Source: Polyangiaceae bacterium
Lineage (GTDB): Bacteria; Myxococcota_A; Polyangia; Polyangiales; Polyangiaceae
Direction of reading: 5' to 3'
Assembly: GCA_013361525.1 (NCBI GenBank)
Contig: JABFXY010000139.1
Coordinates: 1-64,000 of the forward strand
DNA length: 64,000 bases
Shown: in pieces, positions 50,992 to 59,904 of the stretch
Layout: each line of letters opens with the position of its first letter
How positions within the stretch are numbered: the stretch's first letter is position 1
Made by a program: the position numbers and the translations under genes
Notes under the pieces: model-generated
What the model was told of the DNA's origin: nothing
Database searches by the model: none
What the model saw: the letters and a program-made list of their open reading frames with translations, nothing else

Positions 50992-52835
50992 GCACGGCCA
51001 TTCGATTGCGCGCCGTGGGCGTCGCCGTCTTCCTCACCGGCATTGCGATGGCGTATCCCGCGCCGGAGGTGTCACGCGTCTTCTGCGCGCTCATCGGCGC
51101 CGTGCCTTTGCTCGTCGGTGCGCGGTTCGAGGCGGATCGCGTGGCGCAGGCGGCGCTCTCGACCGGCGCCATGATTGGCGGCGTGCTCATCGCGCGCCTC
51201 ACTGCATCGCCGATCGAGATTGCGACGATCCTGTCCGAACGGACGATGTTGCTCGGTCTGCCGATGCTCTCCGTCGCGAGCGCGCGCGCGTGCCTCCATC
51301 GCCCGGTCTATGGCGACAAGCTCACCCTGCTCGCGGCGCTCGTCGCGTTGACGGCCGCGGGGCGCGCACAGACCGGCGCCGTCTTCCCCGTCCTCGCGGC
51401 GCTCTCGGTCCTTGCAGGCCTCGCTGCATTACGCGTTTCGGATCCGGCGCGCGCGCCGCTGTCGCAGTTGGGTGCGCGCCATTACGTCGGAATGGCCTTC
51501 GGCGCGACGATGGCGGGCGCGCTCGCGCTGGCCGCGACGTGGTCGTTGCCGCGCCTTCATCAGGCCGTCATTTCGGGGATCCTCTCGCGGTCGGATCGAA
51601 GCCGAACGGGCTTTTCGGAATCGATGGCGCTCGGCTCGATGGACGGAATGCTCCAATCGGATGCGGTCGTCCTCCGGATTCGCAATGGTGCGCCGAAGCT
51701 GCTGCGCGGGGTGGTGCTGACGGCCTATCAGCAAGGTCGCTGGGAGACGGGGCCCGATATGCCGCTTCCCGAGGTCGTCGAGACGCCGACGGAGCCCGAG
51801 GGGGCTCTGGTCGAGATCGAGCACGCACGCCGAGCGCCTCGCTATTTCCTCCCGCTCGGCGCGACCGATGTCGCAAGCTCGAGCGGGTTTCTCGATCGAT
51901 TCGCCGACGGCACCGCCAAGCCGAGCACCGGCGCTTTCGCAAAGCGCCTTTGGTTCAACGAAGGTGACCCTCCCAATTCACCCCCGCCGACCCTCGCCGA
52001 TCTGCAGGTACCACGCAGGGTCATGCCGGAGCTCACGGCGATTCTCGAAGAGTGGGGCGCCAGCGGCGATGATCCACGAAAGACGCTGGCATTGGTATCG
52101 GAGCACCTCGCGCGCGATTATCGGTATTCGCTCGACTATCGCCGCACGCCCGGGGTGGATCCGGTCATCGACTTTCTACGGACGAACCGCGAGGGCCATT
52201 GCGAGTATTTCGCTTCCGCTTTTGCGCTCCTCGCACGGTCGTCGCGTGTCCCTGCGCGGGTGGTCGCCGGATACCGCGTGATGGAGACGTCGCCGCTCGG
52301 CTATTCGATCGTGCGGGAGCGCAATGCGCACAGCTGGGTCGAGGTGTGGATCGACGACCATTGGGAGACGTTCGATCCGACGCCTTCGTCGGACCTCGCC
52401 GCTGCGTCACCAGCGGTGACGCCGTGGATCGGCGCGATCATCGACGGCATTCGCACGGGGTGGGAGGCGGTCGACGATTGGTTCGGCAGGCGCACCGCGT
52501 TCGAGCTTTCGCTCACGCTCGTCACCTTGGTGGCGCTGCTCGTGATGGTGCGCGCGTTGCGAGGTCGACGAGGCAAACGTCAGGTCGAGCGTGTGGACCA
52601 ACCCGCCGAGCTCGAGCGCCTCACCCGTGCATTGAAGGGCATCGGGATCGAACGCGCGCCGCACGAGACGCTGGCGGCGCTCGCGGCGCGCGTCAAAGGA
52701 AGCGAACGCGTGGGCGAGGAGCTACGCGCCGAGATCGTGGGCGCGCTGGCTCGCTATGAACGGCATCGTTACGGCGCGGAGGGCACGTTGCCGGACGCCC
52801 TCGCCGCGCTTTCGCGCGTGGCAGCGCGGCTCTGA
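50988..52835 (+). CDS. Transglutaminase-core membrane protein (TgpA-like)
   Basis: 615 residues from a GTG overlapping the DUF58 stop (GTGA). Six or so N-terminal transmembrane helices (to about residue 190), then a large extracytoplasmic transglutaminase core with catalytic triad C405 (GHCEYFAS), H448 (AHSWVEVW) and D463 (FDPTP), then a final membrane helix (about 507-527) and a DUF4129-like cytoplasmic tail. TgpA-like proteins cross-link or hydrolyse peptides in the periplasm. Third gene of the MoxR-DUF58-transglutaminase operon. Confidence 0.9.
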   Translation: MSTAIRLRAVGVAVFLTGIAMAYPAPEVSRVFCALIGAVPLLVGARFEADRVAQAALSTGAMIGGVLIARLTASPIEIATILSERTMLLGLPMLSVASARACLHRPVYGDKLTLLAALVALTAAGRAQTGAVFPVLAALSVLAGLAALRVSDPARAPLSQLGARHYVGMAFGATMAGALALAATWSLPRLHQAVISGILSRSDRSRTGFSESMALGSMDGMLQSDAVVLRIRNGAPKLLRGVVLTAYQQGRWETGPDMPLPEVVETPTEPEGALVEIEHARRAPRYFLPLGATDVASSSGFLDRFADGTAKPSTGAFAKRLWFNEGDPPNSPPPTLADLQVPRRVMPELTAILEEWGASGDDPRKTLALVSEHLARDYRYSLDYRRTPGVDPVIDFLRTNREGHCEYFASAFALLARSSRVPARVVAGYRVMETSPLGYSIVRERNAHSWVEVWIDDHWETFDPTPSSDLAAASPAVTPWIGAIIDGIRTGWEAVDDWFGRRTAFELSLTLVTLVALLVMVRALRGRRGKRQVERVDQPAELERLTRALKGIGIERAPHETLAALAARVKGSERVGEELRAEIVGALARYERHRYGAEGTLPDALAALSRVAARL

Positions 52836-52846
52836 TCCGGCAGGCG

Positions 52847-53212
52847 CTACTTCTTCGGCGGCTTGGGCGTCTTCGGCGCCTTCGCGGAGGCAGAGCCGGT
52901 CGGGGCGGCGGATGCCGCAGCTGTCGCGGTCGCAGTGGCCGTCGGCGCGACGGTGGGCGCGGCAGTCGGGGCGGCGGTCGGCTCGGCGGTTGCTGGCGAA
53001 GAGGTCCCGCCGGCCATCATCTCGAGCAGGGCATCGTCTTGGCCCGGGGGATCGATCGGGCGGCCCGGGTACGCTTCGGGGGCCTCGGAGCTGCCGCAGG
53101 CGGGGGCGAACGCGAGGAGCGCAACCAGGGCGGCGAACGTCGCGCTGCCTTTTGCGCGAATGGAGACGAGCGAGCCCGGCGTCGGGGCGGTCAGCGGGGA
53201 GAGCCTGCGCAT
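52847..53212 (-). CDS. Small low-complexity lipoprotein
   Basis: 121 residues. A long signal region ends in LLAFAPACG (Cys about 39). The mature region is a short segment (EAYPGRPIDPPGQDDALLEMM) and then a repetitive Ala/Pro/Thr tail (about 70-110) with a Lys/Pro terminus, typical of unstructured surface linkers. No domain. It converges on the transglutaminase gene and is divergent from the AMIN/barrel gene. Confidence 0.5.
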   Translation of the reverse strand: MRRLSPLTAPTPGSLVSIRAKGSATFAALVALLAFAPACGSSEAPEAYPGRPIDPPGQDDALLEMMAGGTSSPATAEPTAAPTAAPTVAPTATATATAAASAAPTGSASAKAPKTPKPPKK

Positions 53213-53278
53213 GGCGGAACGCTACACGAGCCGGCGGCTATTTGGATCGCTTTCGGGCCGCATGTTGTAATCACCGCC

Positions 53279-54760
53279 GTGCGCGCTTCCATAAGGCTTC
53301 CTCGACGCGTAGGGTCCCGATCCGGAGCCCTTTTTCCCGTACTTGTCGCGTCGATGGCCGCAGCCGGCTGCCACTCGTCGGAGGGGGCGAAGACCGCGGG
53401 CGACGCCCAGGGTGACGTCGCCACCGAGGATGTCGGCTCGGGTGCCGGACAAGGGCGTTCGGCGCCGCGTGCGACGGGAACACCGTCCGGCCCCGCCGTC
53501 GTGAACTACCCGGGATTCGAGGTCTTGCCCGACGGCCGGTCGGTCGTGAGCGTGCAGATTCGGGGCGCGGTGCAGATCTCCGAGCAAAAGGCGGAGGGCC
53601 GCATCATCTACGTCCTCAGCGGGGTGAACGTCCCGGAGAAGGTCAATCGGCTGCCGCTCCTCACGCAGCATTTCCCGACGCAGGTGACGTCCGTCACCAT
53701 CGAGCAGACGCCGGGGGGCGCGAACCTGGTCATCGACCTTCGCGAGCCGTCCACATCGACGTTCAAGGTTCACCAGAACGAATCCGGCAACATGCTCACG
53801 GTCGTGCTCCCGCGATCGGCGAAATGGGGCACGACGAACCCCGAACAGGACCCCACCAACTTCGAGCGACCGGAGGAGGAAGAAAAGAAATCCACCGACG
53901 TCTACGAAGAGTCCGGCAACGAATCGGTCCGCGAAGAGTCGGAGGCGGAGACCGCGCGTCGCCGCAAGAAGTCGAAGCGCCAGCCGAAGCGCTGGGTCGA
54001 GCGCGCGCTGACCCTTCCATACCGCACGCTCGCGCCCGATATTTCGGTATCCGCCGGCGGTTACGGCACACGCGATCAACGCGCGTATCTCGCGTCGGGG
54101 GTCCGGTACGGCATCATCGATCAAGTCGAGGTCGAGGCGACACCGCACTCCTTCCGGCTGTCACCAAATCCCGCTTATGCATTCCCCAGCATCGGAATCA
54201 CGGCGGGATATACGGGCCACACCTTCGAGATCGCCGGTCGCGCTCGGTATTTCATCGGCGTCGATTCGGACGTCGGGGTCAGCGCCGGTGCGCTCCTCGT
54301 CGGTGTTCCGATGGCCATCCACCTGTCGAATTGGGGGCGCATCGACACCGGCGCGTTCGTCACGCTCGATTTCGAGAACACGCTCGAGACGCCGCTTTCG
54401 ACCCGTGGTCTCGTCCTCGAAAGTTCGAGCGATTTTCGCGCAGGGTTGTTCAACACCGGCGCAAGCCCCCTCTATTTCGATACCGGGATACCGTTCCACT
54501 TCCTGTTCCAGCCGGTTCAGGAGTTTTGGTTCGGTATCCATCACGGCATCAACATCCTGGACTTCGAGAACGCGTCCGAGACGTTCGCCCTACCGCTCGG
54601 CGCCGAAATCGGCATCAGCGCGAGCAACGATTTCAATCCGACCGCCGACCTCGGTGTCCGAGCCGACCTGCCGCTCTTCATCGTTCCGGGTCGCGACGAC
54701 GTGATCGAAGAGGACGCCTACGAAATCGGCGTGTGGTTCCGCTGGTACCACCACCTCTAA
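53279..54760 (+). CDS. AMIN-domain outer-membrane barrel-like protein
   Basis: 493 residues from a GTG at 53279. Signal/lipobox-like segment (VASMAAAGC, Cys about 31). Residues about 75-180 fit an AMIN domain (SVQIRGAVQISEQKAEGRIIYVLSGVNVP...) which binds peptidoglycan in secretins and amidases. After a highly charged linker (about 200-245), the C-terminal 240 residues are an amphipathic beta-rich region with alternating hydrophobics and ends in the aromatic WFRWYHHL, as in outer-membrane barrels. Possibly peptidoglycan-tethered porin. It ends in a purine-rich region shared with the converging gene. Confidence 0.65.
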   Translation: MRASIRLPRRVGSRSGALFPVLVASMAAAGCHSSEGAKTAGDAQGDVATEDVGSGAGQGRSAPRATGTPSGPAVVNYPGFEVLPDGRSVVSVQIRGAVQISEQKAEGRIIYVLSGVNVPEKVNRLPLLTQHFPTQVTSVTIEQTPGGANLVIDLREPSTSTFKVHQNESGNMLTVVLPRSAKWGTTNPEQDPTNFERPEEEEKKSTDVYEESGNESVREESEAETARRRKKSKRQPKRWVERALTLPYRTLAPDISVSAGGYGTRDQRAYLASGVRYGIIDQVEVEATPHSFRLSPNPAYAFPSIGITAGYTGHTFEIAGRARYFIGVDSDVGVSAGALLVGVPMAIHLSNWGRIDTGAFVTLDFENTLETPLSTRGLVLESSSDFRAGLFNTGASPLYFDTGIPFHFLFQPVQEFWFGIHHGINILDFENASETFALPLGAEIGISASNDFNPTADLGVRADLPLFIVPGRDDVIEEDAYEIGVWFRWYHHL

Positions 54761-54939
54761 AAGAGAGAACGAGAGAGAGAGAAACAGGAAGACTGGAAGG
54801 TTAGGAAGATCAGAGCTCAGGGAATTTAGGAGCTGCGGGGGCGAGGCGGCGTCACGAAGTCGACCTCTCTCAAACCCTTCCTGACTTCCCGTCTTCCTGT
54901 TTATCCCTCTTCTCTACCTTCTCTCTCTTCTTCTTCCTC
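54761..54939. terminator. Purine/pyrimidine inverted repeat between convergent genes
   Basis: AAACAGGAAGAC (54782-54793) is repeated inverted as GTCTTCCTGTTT (54891-54902), all 12 bases complementary, with further partial pairing inward (GGAAG...AGGAAG). The left side (54761-54815) is purine-rich, the right side (54870-54938) pyrimidine-rich. It lies between the converging AMIN and DUF3352/pilin genes and resembles 28443-28535. Confidence 0.5.
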
Positions 54940-56997
54940 TCACTCGCCTTCGTCGGCGATGAAGAGCTGTGTACCGACGGTGACCTTGTCGCCGTCGACA
55001 CGGCCGACCTGGCAGAACAGGCTCGTTTTGCCGTCGCCGTCGAGATCCCCTTCGGCCGACACCTCGAAGCCGTTCGGTCCGGGGTCGGGGCCGCCGCGGG
55101 CAACACACTTGTACGGGCCGCCGGCGCGGTACTCGTATTGGAAGTAGCTCGGCGTCGTCATCATGAACTTCAGGCACTTCCAGCCTGCGGTGTCGTCGCC
55201 GGTGTCGTAATCCTTCCCCGGGGTGAGGTCGGCTTGGTACTTCGTGCCCGAGGGGACGGTCGCGGGGACGGGCGGAGCGCTCTGGCAGAGCGCGTGCTTC
55301 AATGCGCCACTCGCGGAGACCTGCTCGCGCTCGTAGGCACCCACGGCGCCGCGCGCGATTGCGCCGACCGTGTTCTTCGCCTCGGCGCCCTTGGCCGAGG
55401 AGAGGTATCGGCGGACACCATAGATGGCGAGTGCGCTCATTGCGCCAATCACCGGAACCGCGGCGCCGCCCTTCAATACGGCATCGACACCCTTGTCGGA
55501 GTCGTTGAGCACGAGCTCCGAACCTGTCGCGCCGCTCAGCGGCAGCTTCATCGACGGATCTTGGGGGACCGCCTTCATCAGCTGGTCGTAGTCGACGAAC
55601 ATCGCCAGCTGCGACGGCGTCGCCTTCGATTGGAAGCTCACGTACGCGGGATTTTTGGCGAGGGTCGAGTCGCCCTTCTTGTACGCCGCGACGAGCTTCT
55701 CGCTGAGAGCCGTTTCGCCGAATGCGACGACCACGGCCCCCGGTAGCAGCTCGACCACCGCGACCTTCTTTGCGTCGACCTTGATCGTGACCTTGCCTTC
55801 GCCGAACTTGATCTTCGGGTCTTTGACCGCGCCCTTCGCGAGATCGAAGACCTTCTTTGCGAAAGCGTCGTCCTTCACGTCCAGGGCGAGGAGCATCGTC
55901 GCCTCGTCCCCGAGCTTCGACGGATCGCTGAGGGTGGTCGCCCCGACGTAGAAGCCGAGGCTCAGGCCGTCGCCGAGCGCGCGATCGAAATCGGCGAGCG
56001 ACATCCCGACGCCCTTCAAGACGCCGTCTGCCGAGGGCGTCAGGTCCTGGCCCGTGGCGCGACCGAGCTCCGCGAGAAAATCCGCAATCGTCTTACCGGC
56101 CGGCCGCGCGAGCGACAGATCGAACGCCATCGCCGGCGTGCCGGGAAGCTTGCCCAGTCCCGCGTGTGTCGTCGGTGCGAGGACGGCGCTGAGCCGCGGC
56201 ACCTTCGTGCCGAATTGCTTGTAGATGAGCTCGCCGTCTTCGAGCGCGAAGTTCAACCGCGCAAATGACCCGGGCGCGAATGCGTCCGCGTTGTCCGCCA
56301 GCGCGCTCAAATCCCCGAACGCGAAGATGCCGTCGGCTCTTACCGCTTTCGCGTGCTCGCTCGCGCTGAACGCGGGCGTTTTGCCCGAAAGCGTGTCGAC
56401 CACCCTTGTGAGTGCTTCCTCTTGGTTCGAGAGCGCAATCAGCCGCGGTTTTGGAATCCAGGCTGCGAAGGTCGGCTCGGAGGCCGACTTGCCGAGGATG
56501 TAGTTGCCTGCGGCGGTCTTTTCGGGCTTCAGCTCGGCGAGGAGATCCTCCACCGCCTTCGCGTCCTTGAAGCGCAAGACTCCACCGACGGTCGGCTTGG
56601 GTTTGTCCGCTCCGACGTCACCGAACCCCGCAAACCCGTCGAAGCCATCGAAGGCGGCGCGGATGGTCGCTTCGGATGCGCCCGTCTCCTTGGCGACCGA
56701 GGAGACGAACTGCGGGAGGAATTGCTCGGAAAACTCTTTGCCTGCGGGAAAGCCCGCCAGGCTCGGACCGCTCACGACGATGCGAGATCCACCGGGGATC
56801 GCGTCGAGCAGGTTCGTCACCTGGTCCGGAATGACGGCGGGCTTCGGCGCGGCCTGTTGATCCGCAGCGGAAGCGGCCGCGGATGTCGTCGCAGTCGACT
56901 CCGCCGAGTCGGCCGGGCTGGTGCCTTGCTCGCTTCCGCACGCGAGCGCAAAGCCGAAAAACAGCGGTGCGACGCGTGCGACGAGACGCCCCCCCAT
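54940..56997 (-). CDS. DUF3352-like lipoprotein fused to a pilin-like C-terminal domain
   Basis: 685 residues. Signal peptide with lipobox FALACG (Cys about 20) and Ser/Thr/Ala linker. Residues about 55-520 form a repetitive alpha/beta domain similar to DUF3352 (GSRIVVSGPSL, GVLRFKDAKAVEDLLAE, LDVKDDAFAKKVFDLAKG). Near residue 530 a hydrophobic helix (PVIGAMSALAIYGVRRYL) is followed by AKGAEAKNTVGAIARGAVGAYEREQ and a beta-rich domain with four Cys, a layout typical of the pilin-like proteins seen in Polyangiales. No prepilin peptidase site (GFxxxE) is evident. It follows the HU gene by 11 nt. Confidence 0.65.
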   Translation of the reverse strand: MGGRLVARVAPLFFGFALACGSEQGTSPADSAESTATTSAAASAADQQAAPKPAVIPDQVTNLLDAIPGGSRIVVSGPSLAGFPAGKEFSEQFLPQFVSSVAKETGASEATIRAAFDGFDGFAGFGDVGADKPKPTVGGVLRFKDAKAVEDLLAELKPEKTAAGNYILGKSASEPTFAAWIPKPRLIALSNQEEALTRVVDTLSGKTPAFSASEHAKAVRADGIFAFGDLSALADNADAFAPGSFARLNFALEDGELIYKQFGTKVPRLSAVLAPTTHAGLGKLPGTPAMAFDLSLARPAGKTIADFLAELGRATGQDLTPSADGVLKGVGMSLADFDRALGDGLSLGFYVGATTLSDPSKLGDEATMLLALDVKDDAFAKKVFDLAKGAVKDPKIKFGEGKVTIKVDAKKVAVVELLPGAVVVAFGETALSEKLVAAYKKGDSTLAKNPAYVSFQSKATPSQLAMFVDYDQLMKAVPQDPSMKLPLSGATGSELVLNDSDKGVDAVLKGGAAVPVIGAMSALAIYGVRRYLSSAKGAEAKNTVGAIARGAVGAYEREQVSASGALKHALCQSAPPVPATVPSGTKYQADLTPGKDYDTGDDTAGWKCLKFMMTTPSYFQYEYRAGGPYKCVARGGPDPGPNGFEVSAEGDLDGDGKTSLFCQVGRVDGDKVTVGTQLFIADEGE

Positions 56998-57008
56998 GGT
57001 GTGGCTCG

Positions 57009-57323
57009 TCAGGCGACGAGGTCCTTCAGACCCTTCATGGGCGTCGCCTTGACCTTACGGGAGGCGGGTTTGCCCTTGATGATCTGCTTCTCCTTCGTGA
57101 AGGGATTCACGCCCTCGCGATCTTGCGTGGCCGGCGTCTCCTTCACCTTGAGCTTCAGCAGGTTCAACACGACCAGCTCGCCCGGGCCGTTCGGTCCGAG
57201 CTGATCTTTGATGAGGGCCGAAAGAGCATCGAAGACGGCCGTCACTTGCCGCTTGTCGAGGCCGGCCTTCTCGGCCATCGCCGCAACGAACTGAGGCTTC
57301 GTCATCTTGCTCGCACCGGGCAT
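57009..57323 (-). CDS. HU-family DNA-binding protein
   Basis: 104 residues from the ATG at 57323, chosen for the strong GGAGGAG 5 nt upstream. The HU/IHF fold is seen as MTKPQFVAAMAEKAGLDKRQVTAVFDALSALI at the N-terminus, then a beta-arm region ending TKEKQIIKGKPASRKVKATPMKGLKDLV. Compared with E. coli HU it has a longer C-terminal Lys-rich arm. HU binds and bends DNA. It is upstream (11 nt) of the DUF3352/pilin gene, an odd operon partner. Confidence 0.88.
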   Translation of the reverse strand: MPGASKMTKPQFVAAMAEKAGLDKRQVTAVFDALSALIKDQLGPNGPGELVVLNLLKLKVKETPATQDREGVNPFTKEKQIIKGKPASRKVKATPMKGLKDLVA

Positions 57324-57434
57324 CGGACTCCTCCTTTTGGGGACCTTCGAGTAGGGCGCATGCCATAACAACCGCCCGAAGGATTCGCAAGCGATCTAGG
57401 CCGGTCTTAAACAAATGTGCAGTGAAAAAGCGCC

Positions 57435-57455
57435 CGAAAAAGACGCAGGCGTCTT
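57435..57455 (-). terminator. Intrinsic terminator for the 57510-58175 gene
   Basis: On the minus strand AAGACGC-CT-GCGTCTT forms a perfect 7-bp stem followed by TTTTTC, a textbook rho-independent terminator. A second perfect stem, CCGGCC-GTC-GGCCGG (57462-57476), lies between the gene stop and it. Confidence 0.75.
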
Positions 57456-57509
57456 CTGGAGCCGGCCGTCGGCCGGCGTCGGCAGGAGCTCGCACCACGG
57501 AAACGGACC

Positions 57510-58175
57510 TCAGCCGTCGCCGCCGATCCCCAGGGCGACGCCGCCCATCAGCCGGGTGGTGTTGTCGCGGTTCGTGTAGAGCTGCCGCTCGACGCCGACG
57601 ATGCCGGTGATCTCGAGAATCTCGAACATTCGAAAGCCTGCGCGGACTTCGGCGCGCGGCGAGGGGAGCGACTCCTCGGCGTCTTCGCGATCCACGTACG
57701 AGTTGTCGCTGCCGACCGAGACCCCGCCCGACATCGCGACGATGTAGTCGTCGCTGCGGACGCCGACGGTGACGAGGAGCGGCACGTCCAGCGAGCTTCG
57801 AGAGCCGAAATGCGCGGCTTCGACACCGAGCACCGTTCCGCCGAGGAGGACGCTGACGTCGCCCGCGCCGATCGACGCGTACAGCTCCATCGCAGCGCGC
57901 GCGAGATAGCCGCCGCTCTCGAAATCATCGACCGCGACGCCCTGCATGAAATAGGCGGAGCCGCCGAGCACGACACCTTCGCGAACCTTCGGCTCCGCCG
58001 CTTTTCCATTCGTGTCGGCGACCGGCTGCGCAACGGGCGCTGCGATGGGGGCCGGCGCGGCGGCGGTCGGTGCAGGCGGCACGTCCGTCGCGACCGCCAA
58101 ACCGTCAGCGAGCGCCGAGGTAGAGAAGAGGGCGACGACCAGCGACGTGCAAGCGAAGCATCCGAGTTTCAACAT
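57510..58175 (-). CDS. Secreted beta-rich protein, outer-membrane-protein-like
   Basis: 221 residues from the ATG at 58175. Cleavable signal peptide (STSALA), an Ala/Pro-rich linker and then a beta-rich, Gly-containing domain with alternating hydrophobics (GGSAYFMQGVAVDD, GDVSVLLGGTVLG, GVRSDDYIVAMSGG) consistent with a small barrel or beta sandwich. It ends GGVALGIGGDG. No family identified. The gene has a strong terminator on its 3' side. Confidence 0.6.
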   Translation of the reverse strand: MLKLGCFACTSLVVALFSTSALADGLAVATDVPPAPTAAAPAPIAAPVAQPVADTNGKAAEPKVREGVVLGGSAYFMQGVAVDDFESGGYLARAAMELYASIGAGDVSVLLGGTVLGVEAAHFGSRSSLDVPLLVTVGVRSDDYIVAMSGGVSVGSDNSYVDREDAEESLPSPRAEVRAGFRMFEILEITGIVGVERQLYTNRDNTTRLMGGVALGIGGDG

Positions 58176-58283
58176 GCCCTCGTAACGCGGGGCAATCGGT
58201 GGGCTTACAGCTCGGCCATGCGCGCACCTGTGGCGCAATCTTGCCGCGTTGCTGCGGGTGCGCGCGCAGGTCGTGGTTGACCG

Positions 58284-59798
58284 TTGGACGTCAAAGCGTT
58301 TCCATTCGCTTCCATGGGAGACGCGGAACGGAGCTCCTATTTCCCTCCGCTGCCGGCGCTGGGGCCCCCGCCCGAGCGCGAGGTGATGCTACCTCCGCCG
58401 AGCAGTCCGGATTTGGCGGCGCAACGCCTGCCGAGCGCGCCACCTCCTGCGGCGGCATCGCCCGAAGCGGCATCGCCCGACGCGGTGTTGCCGATCGCGC
58501 CCGAGCCCACGCTCGTCGCACCGACGGGACCCAACGTTTCCCCGGCGCTCGGCACCCTTCGGCCGAGCGCGTCTCCTTCGCGGACCTCGCTCGATGCGGG
58601 CCGAGGCTCGATCTCGCCGAGCAGGCTTTCGCTCGGGCCGAGCCGCACGTCGCTCTCGCCGCGTCGGCGCAGCCTCTTCGATCTCTCACACAACCCGTCC
58701 ACCGCGCGGCCGACCGTCTCGATCCTTCCGCCGCTACCGTTTGCACGCGGCGCCTCGTGGTCTTCGTTCGGTCTCGTCGGCCTGCTCGGGATCATCGTGG
58801 TCTTCCTCGTCGTTCGGTGGACCGGCGCGCTGGAGGGCATGGCGCGCCCGGCCGTCGGGAAGAACGTGACGGCGGCGGCCAGGATGGACGAGATGCCTTG
58901 GTTCCCCGTCCCGACTCGGACACGCGCCGCGAAGCCGGCCGCCGAGGTCGAGCAGAAGGAGGACGAAGGAGCGCGCGCGGACGCGCACTTGCGCAGGACC
59001 GGGCGCAGCAGCCTCTCGCGAGGGGTCTTCTTCCTGCCTCCCACGTTCGCGTCCGCCGACGGCGGGTTCGATTTGGTCCTGTTCTTCCACGGCAACACCG
59101 ACCTCGCGGAAGAGGGCATGATCCTTTCCGGCATCAATGCGGCGGTGGTCATCTTCAACTTCGGCAATGGCTCGAACGCCTACGAAGAGCGATTCCACGA
59201 TCCGAGCCGTTTCACCGACACGCTGCTTCGCGTGCACGACGAGCTGCGATCGCGCGGGCTCGAGAAACCTCACGTCAACCGGATCGCGCTCGTCTCGTGG
59301 AGCGCCGGATACGGCGCCACGCAAGGGATCCTTCAGCAACCGAAGCTCGCGGATCTCGTCGACGCGATCGTCGTGCTCGACGGCATGCACGCAGGCTTCA
59401 TCGGTGACGGACCGGAGATCGCGCCGGGGAGCCTCGCGCCGTTCGTGTCGTTCGCCGAGCGCGCAAAGAAGAACGAGAAGCTCTTCGTGCTCACGCACTC
59501 GAACGTCGAGCCGGTCGGCTACGCCAGCGTCGCCCGCAGTGCGGATTACCTGTTGAAGCTCGTCGACGTGCCGCGCGAGAAGGTCGAAGGGGAGACGTTC
59601 CTCCCGGCGTACGCCAGCCTCTCCGGCGTGCTGCCGCAGGACGAGCTCGTCACGCTCAAGCAGCGCTCACAGGCCCACTCGGGCTCGCTCATCATCAAAG
59701 GTTACGGCGGCAATCAGGCCAATCACCACATCATGCATCTGGTGCAATTCCCGGATACCGCGATGGGGCCTCTGGTCGAGCGCTGGATGAAAAAGTAG
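58284..59798 (+). CDS. Membrane-anchored alpha/beta hydrolase-like protein
   Basis: 504 residues from TTG 58284; ATG 58314 (10 codons later) is an equally plausible start. The first 150 residues are Pro/Ser/Ala-rich and cytoplasmic in composition, followed by one transmembrane helix (about 160-180). The remainder is an alpha/beta-hydrolase core: oxyanion LFFHGNTD, nucleophile elbow SWSAGYGA, later D in VVLDGMHAG and a late His region (NHHIMH). Catalytic domain therefore likely lies outside the cytoplasm. Substrate unknown. Divergent from the preceding beta-rich gene. Confidence 0.7.
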   Translation: MDVKAFPFASMGDAERSSYFPPLPALGPPPEREVMLPPPSSPDLAAQRLPSAPPPAAASPEAASPDAVLPIAPEPTLVAPTGPNVSPALGTLRPSASPSRTSLDAGRGSISPSRLSLGPSRTSLSPRRRSLFDLSHNPSTARPTVSILPPLPFARGASWSSFGLVGLLGIIVVFLVVRWTGALEGMARPAVGKNVTAAARMDEMPWFPVPTRTRAAKPAAEVEQKEDEGARADAHLRRTGRSSLSRGVFFLPPTFASADGGFDLVLFFHGNTDLAEEGMILSGINAAVVIFNFGNGSNAYEERFHDPSRFTDTLLRVHDELRSRGLEKPHVNRIALVSWSAGYGATQGILQQPKLADLVDAIVVLDGMHAGFIGDGPEIAPGSLAPFVSFAERAKKNEKLFVLTHSNVEPVGYASVARSADYLLKLVDVPREKVEGETFLPAYASLSGVLPQDELVTLKQRSQAHSGSLIIKGYGGNQANHHIMHLVQFPDTAMGPLVERWMKK

Positions 59799-59860
59799 GC
59801 GCGAAGAAGTAAGCGCGTAGAGGTATCGGCGCGCGGCGCGGTCACGTTTGGTGTCCGCGC

Positions 59861-59888
59861 TTGACGCGTTTTTGCGTTGGTCTATATT
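59861..59888 (+). promoter_or_regulatory. Sigma-70-type promoter of the ArsR operon
   Basis: TTGACG (59861-59866, -35) and TATATT (59883-59888, -10) with a 16-bp spacer. Transcription would start about 7 bases after the -10, at about 59895-59896, which is the A of the ATG, so the mRNA is predicted to be leaderless. Confidence 0.6.
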
Positions 59889-59904
59889 CACCCAAATGGG
59901 TGAA
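59887..59904. promoter_or_regulatory. Perfect palindromic operator over the ArsR start codon
   Basis: TTCACCC-AAAT-GGGTGAA, all seven bases of each arm complementary. It overlaps the -10 box and the ATG, the natural place for ArsR autorepression. Confidence 0.65.
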
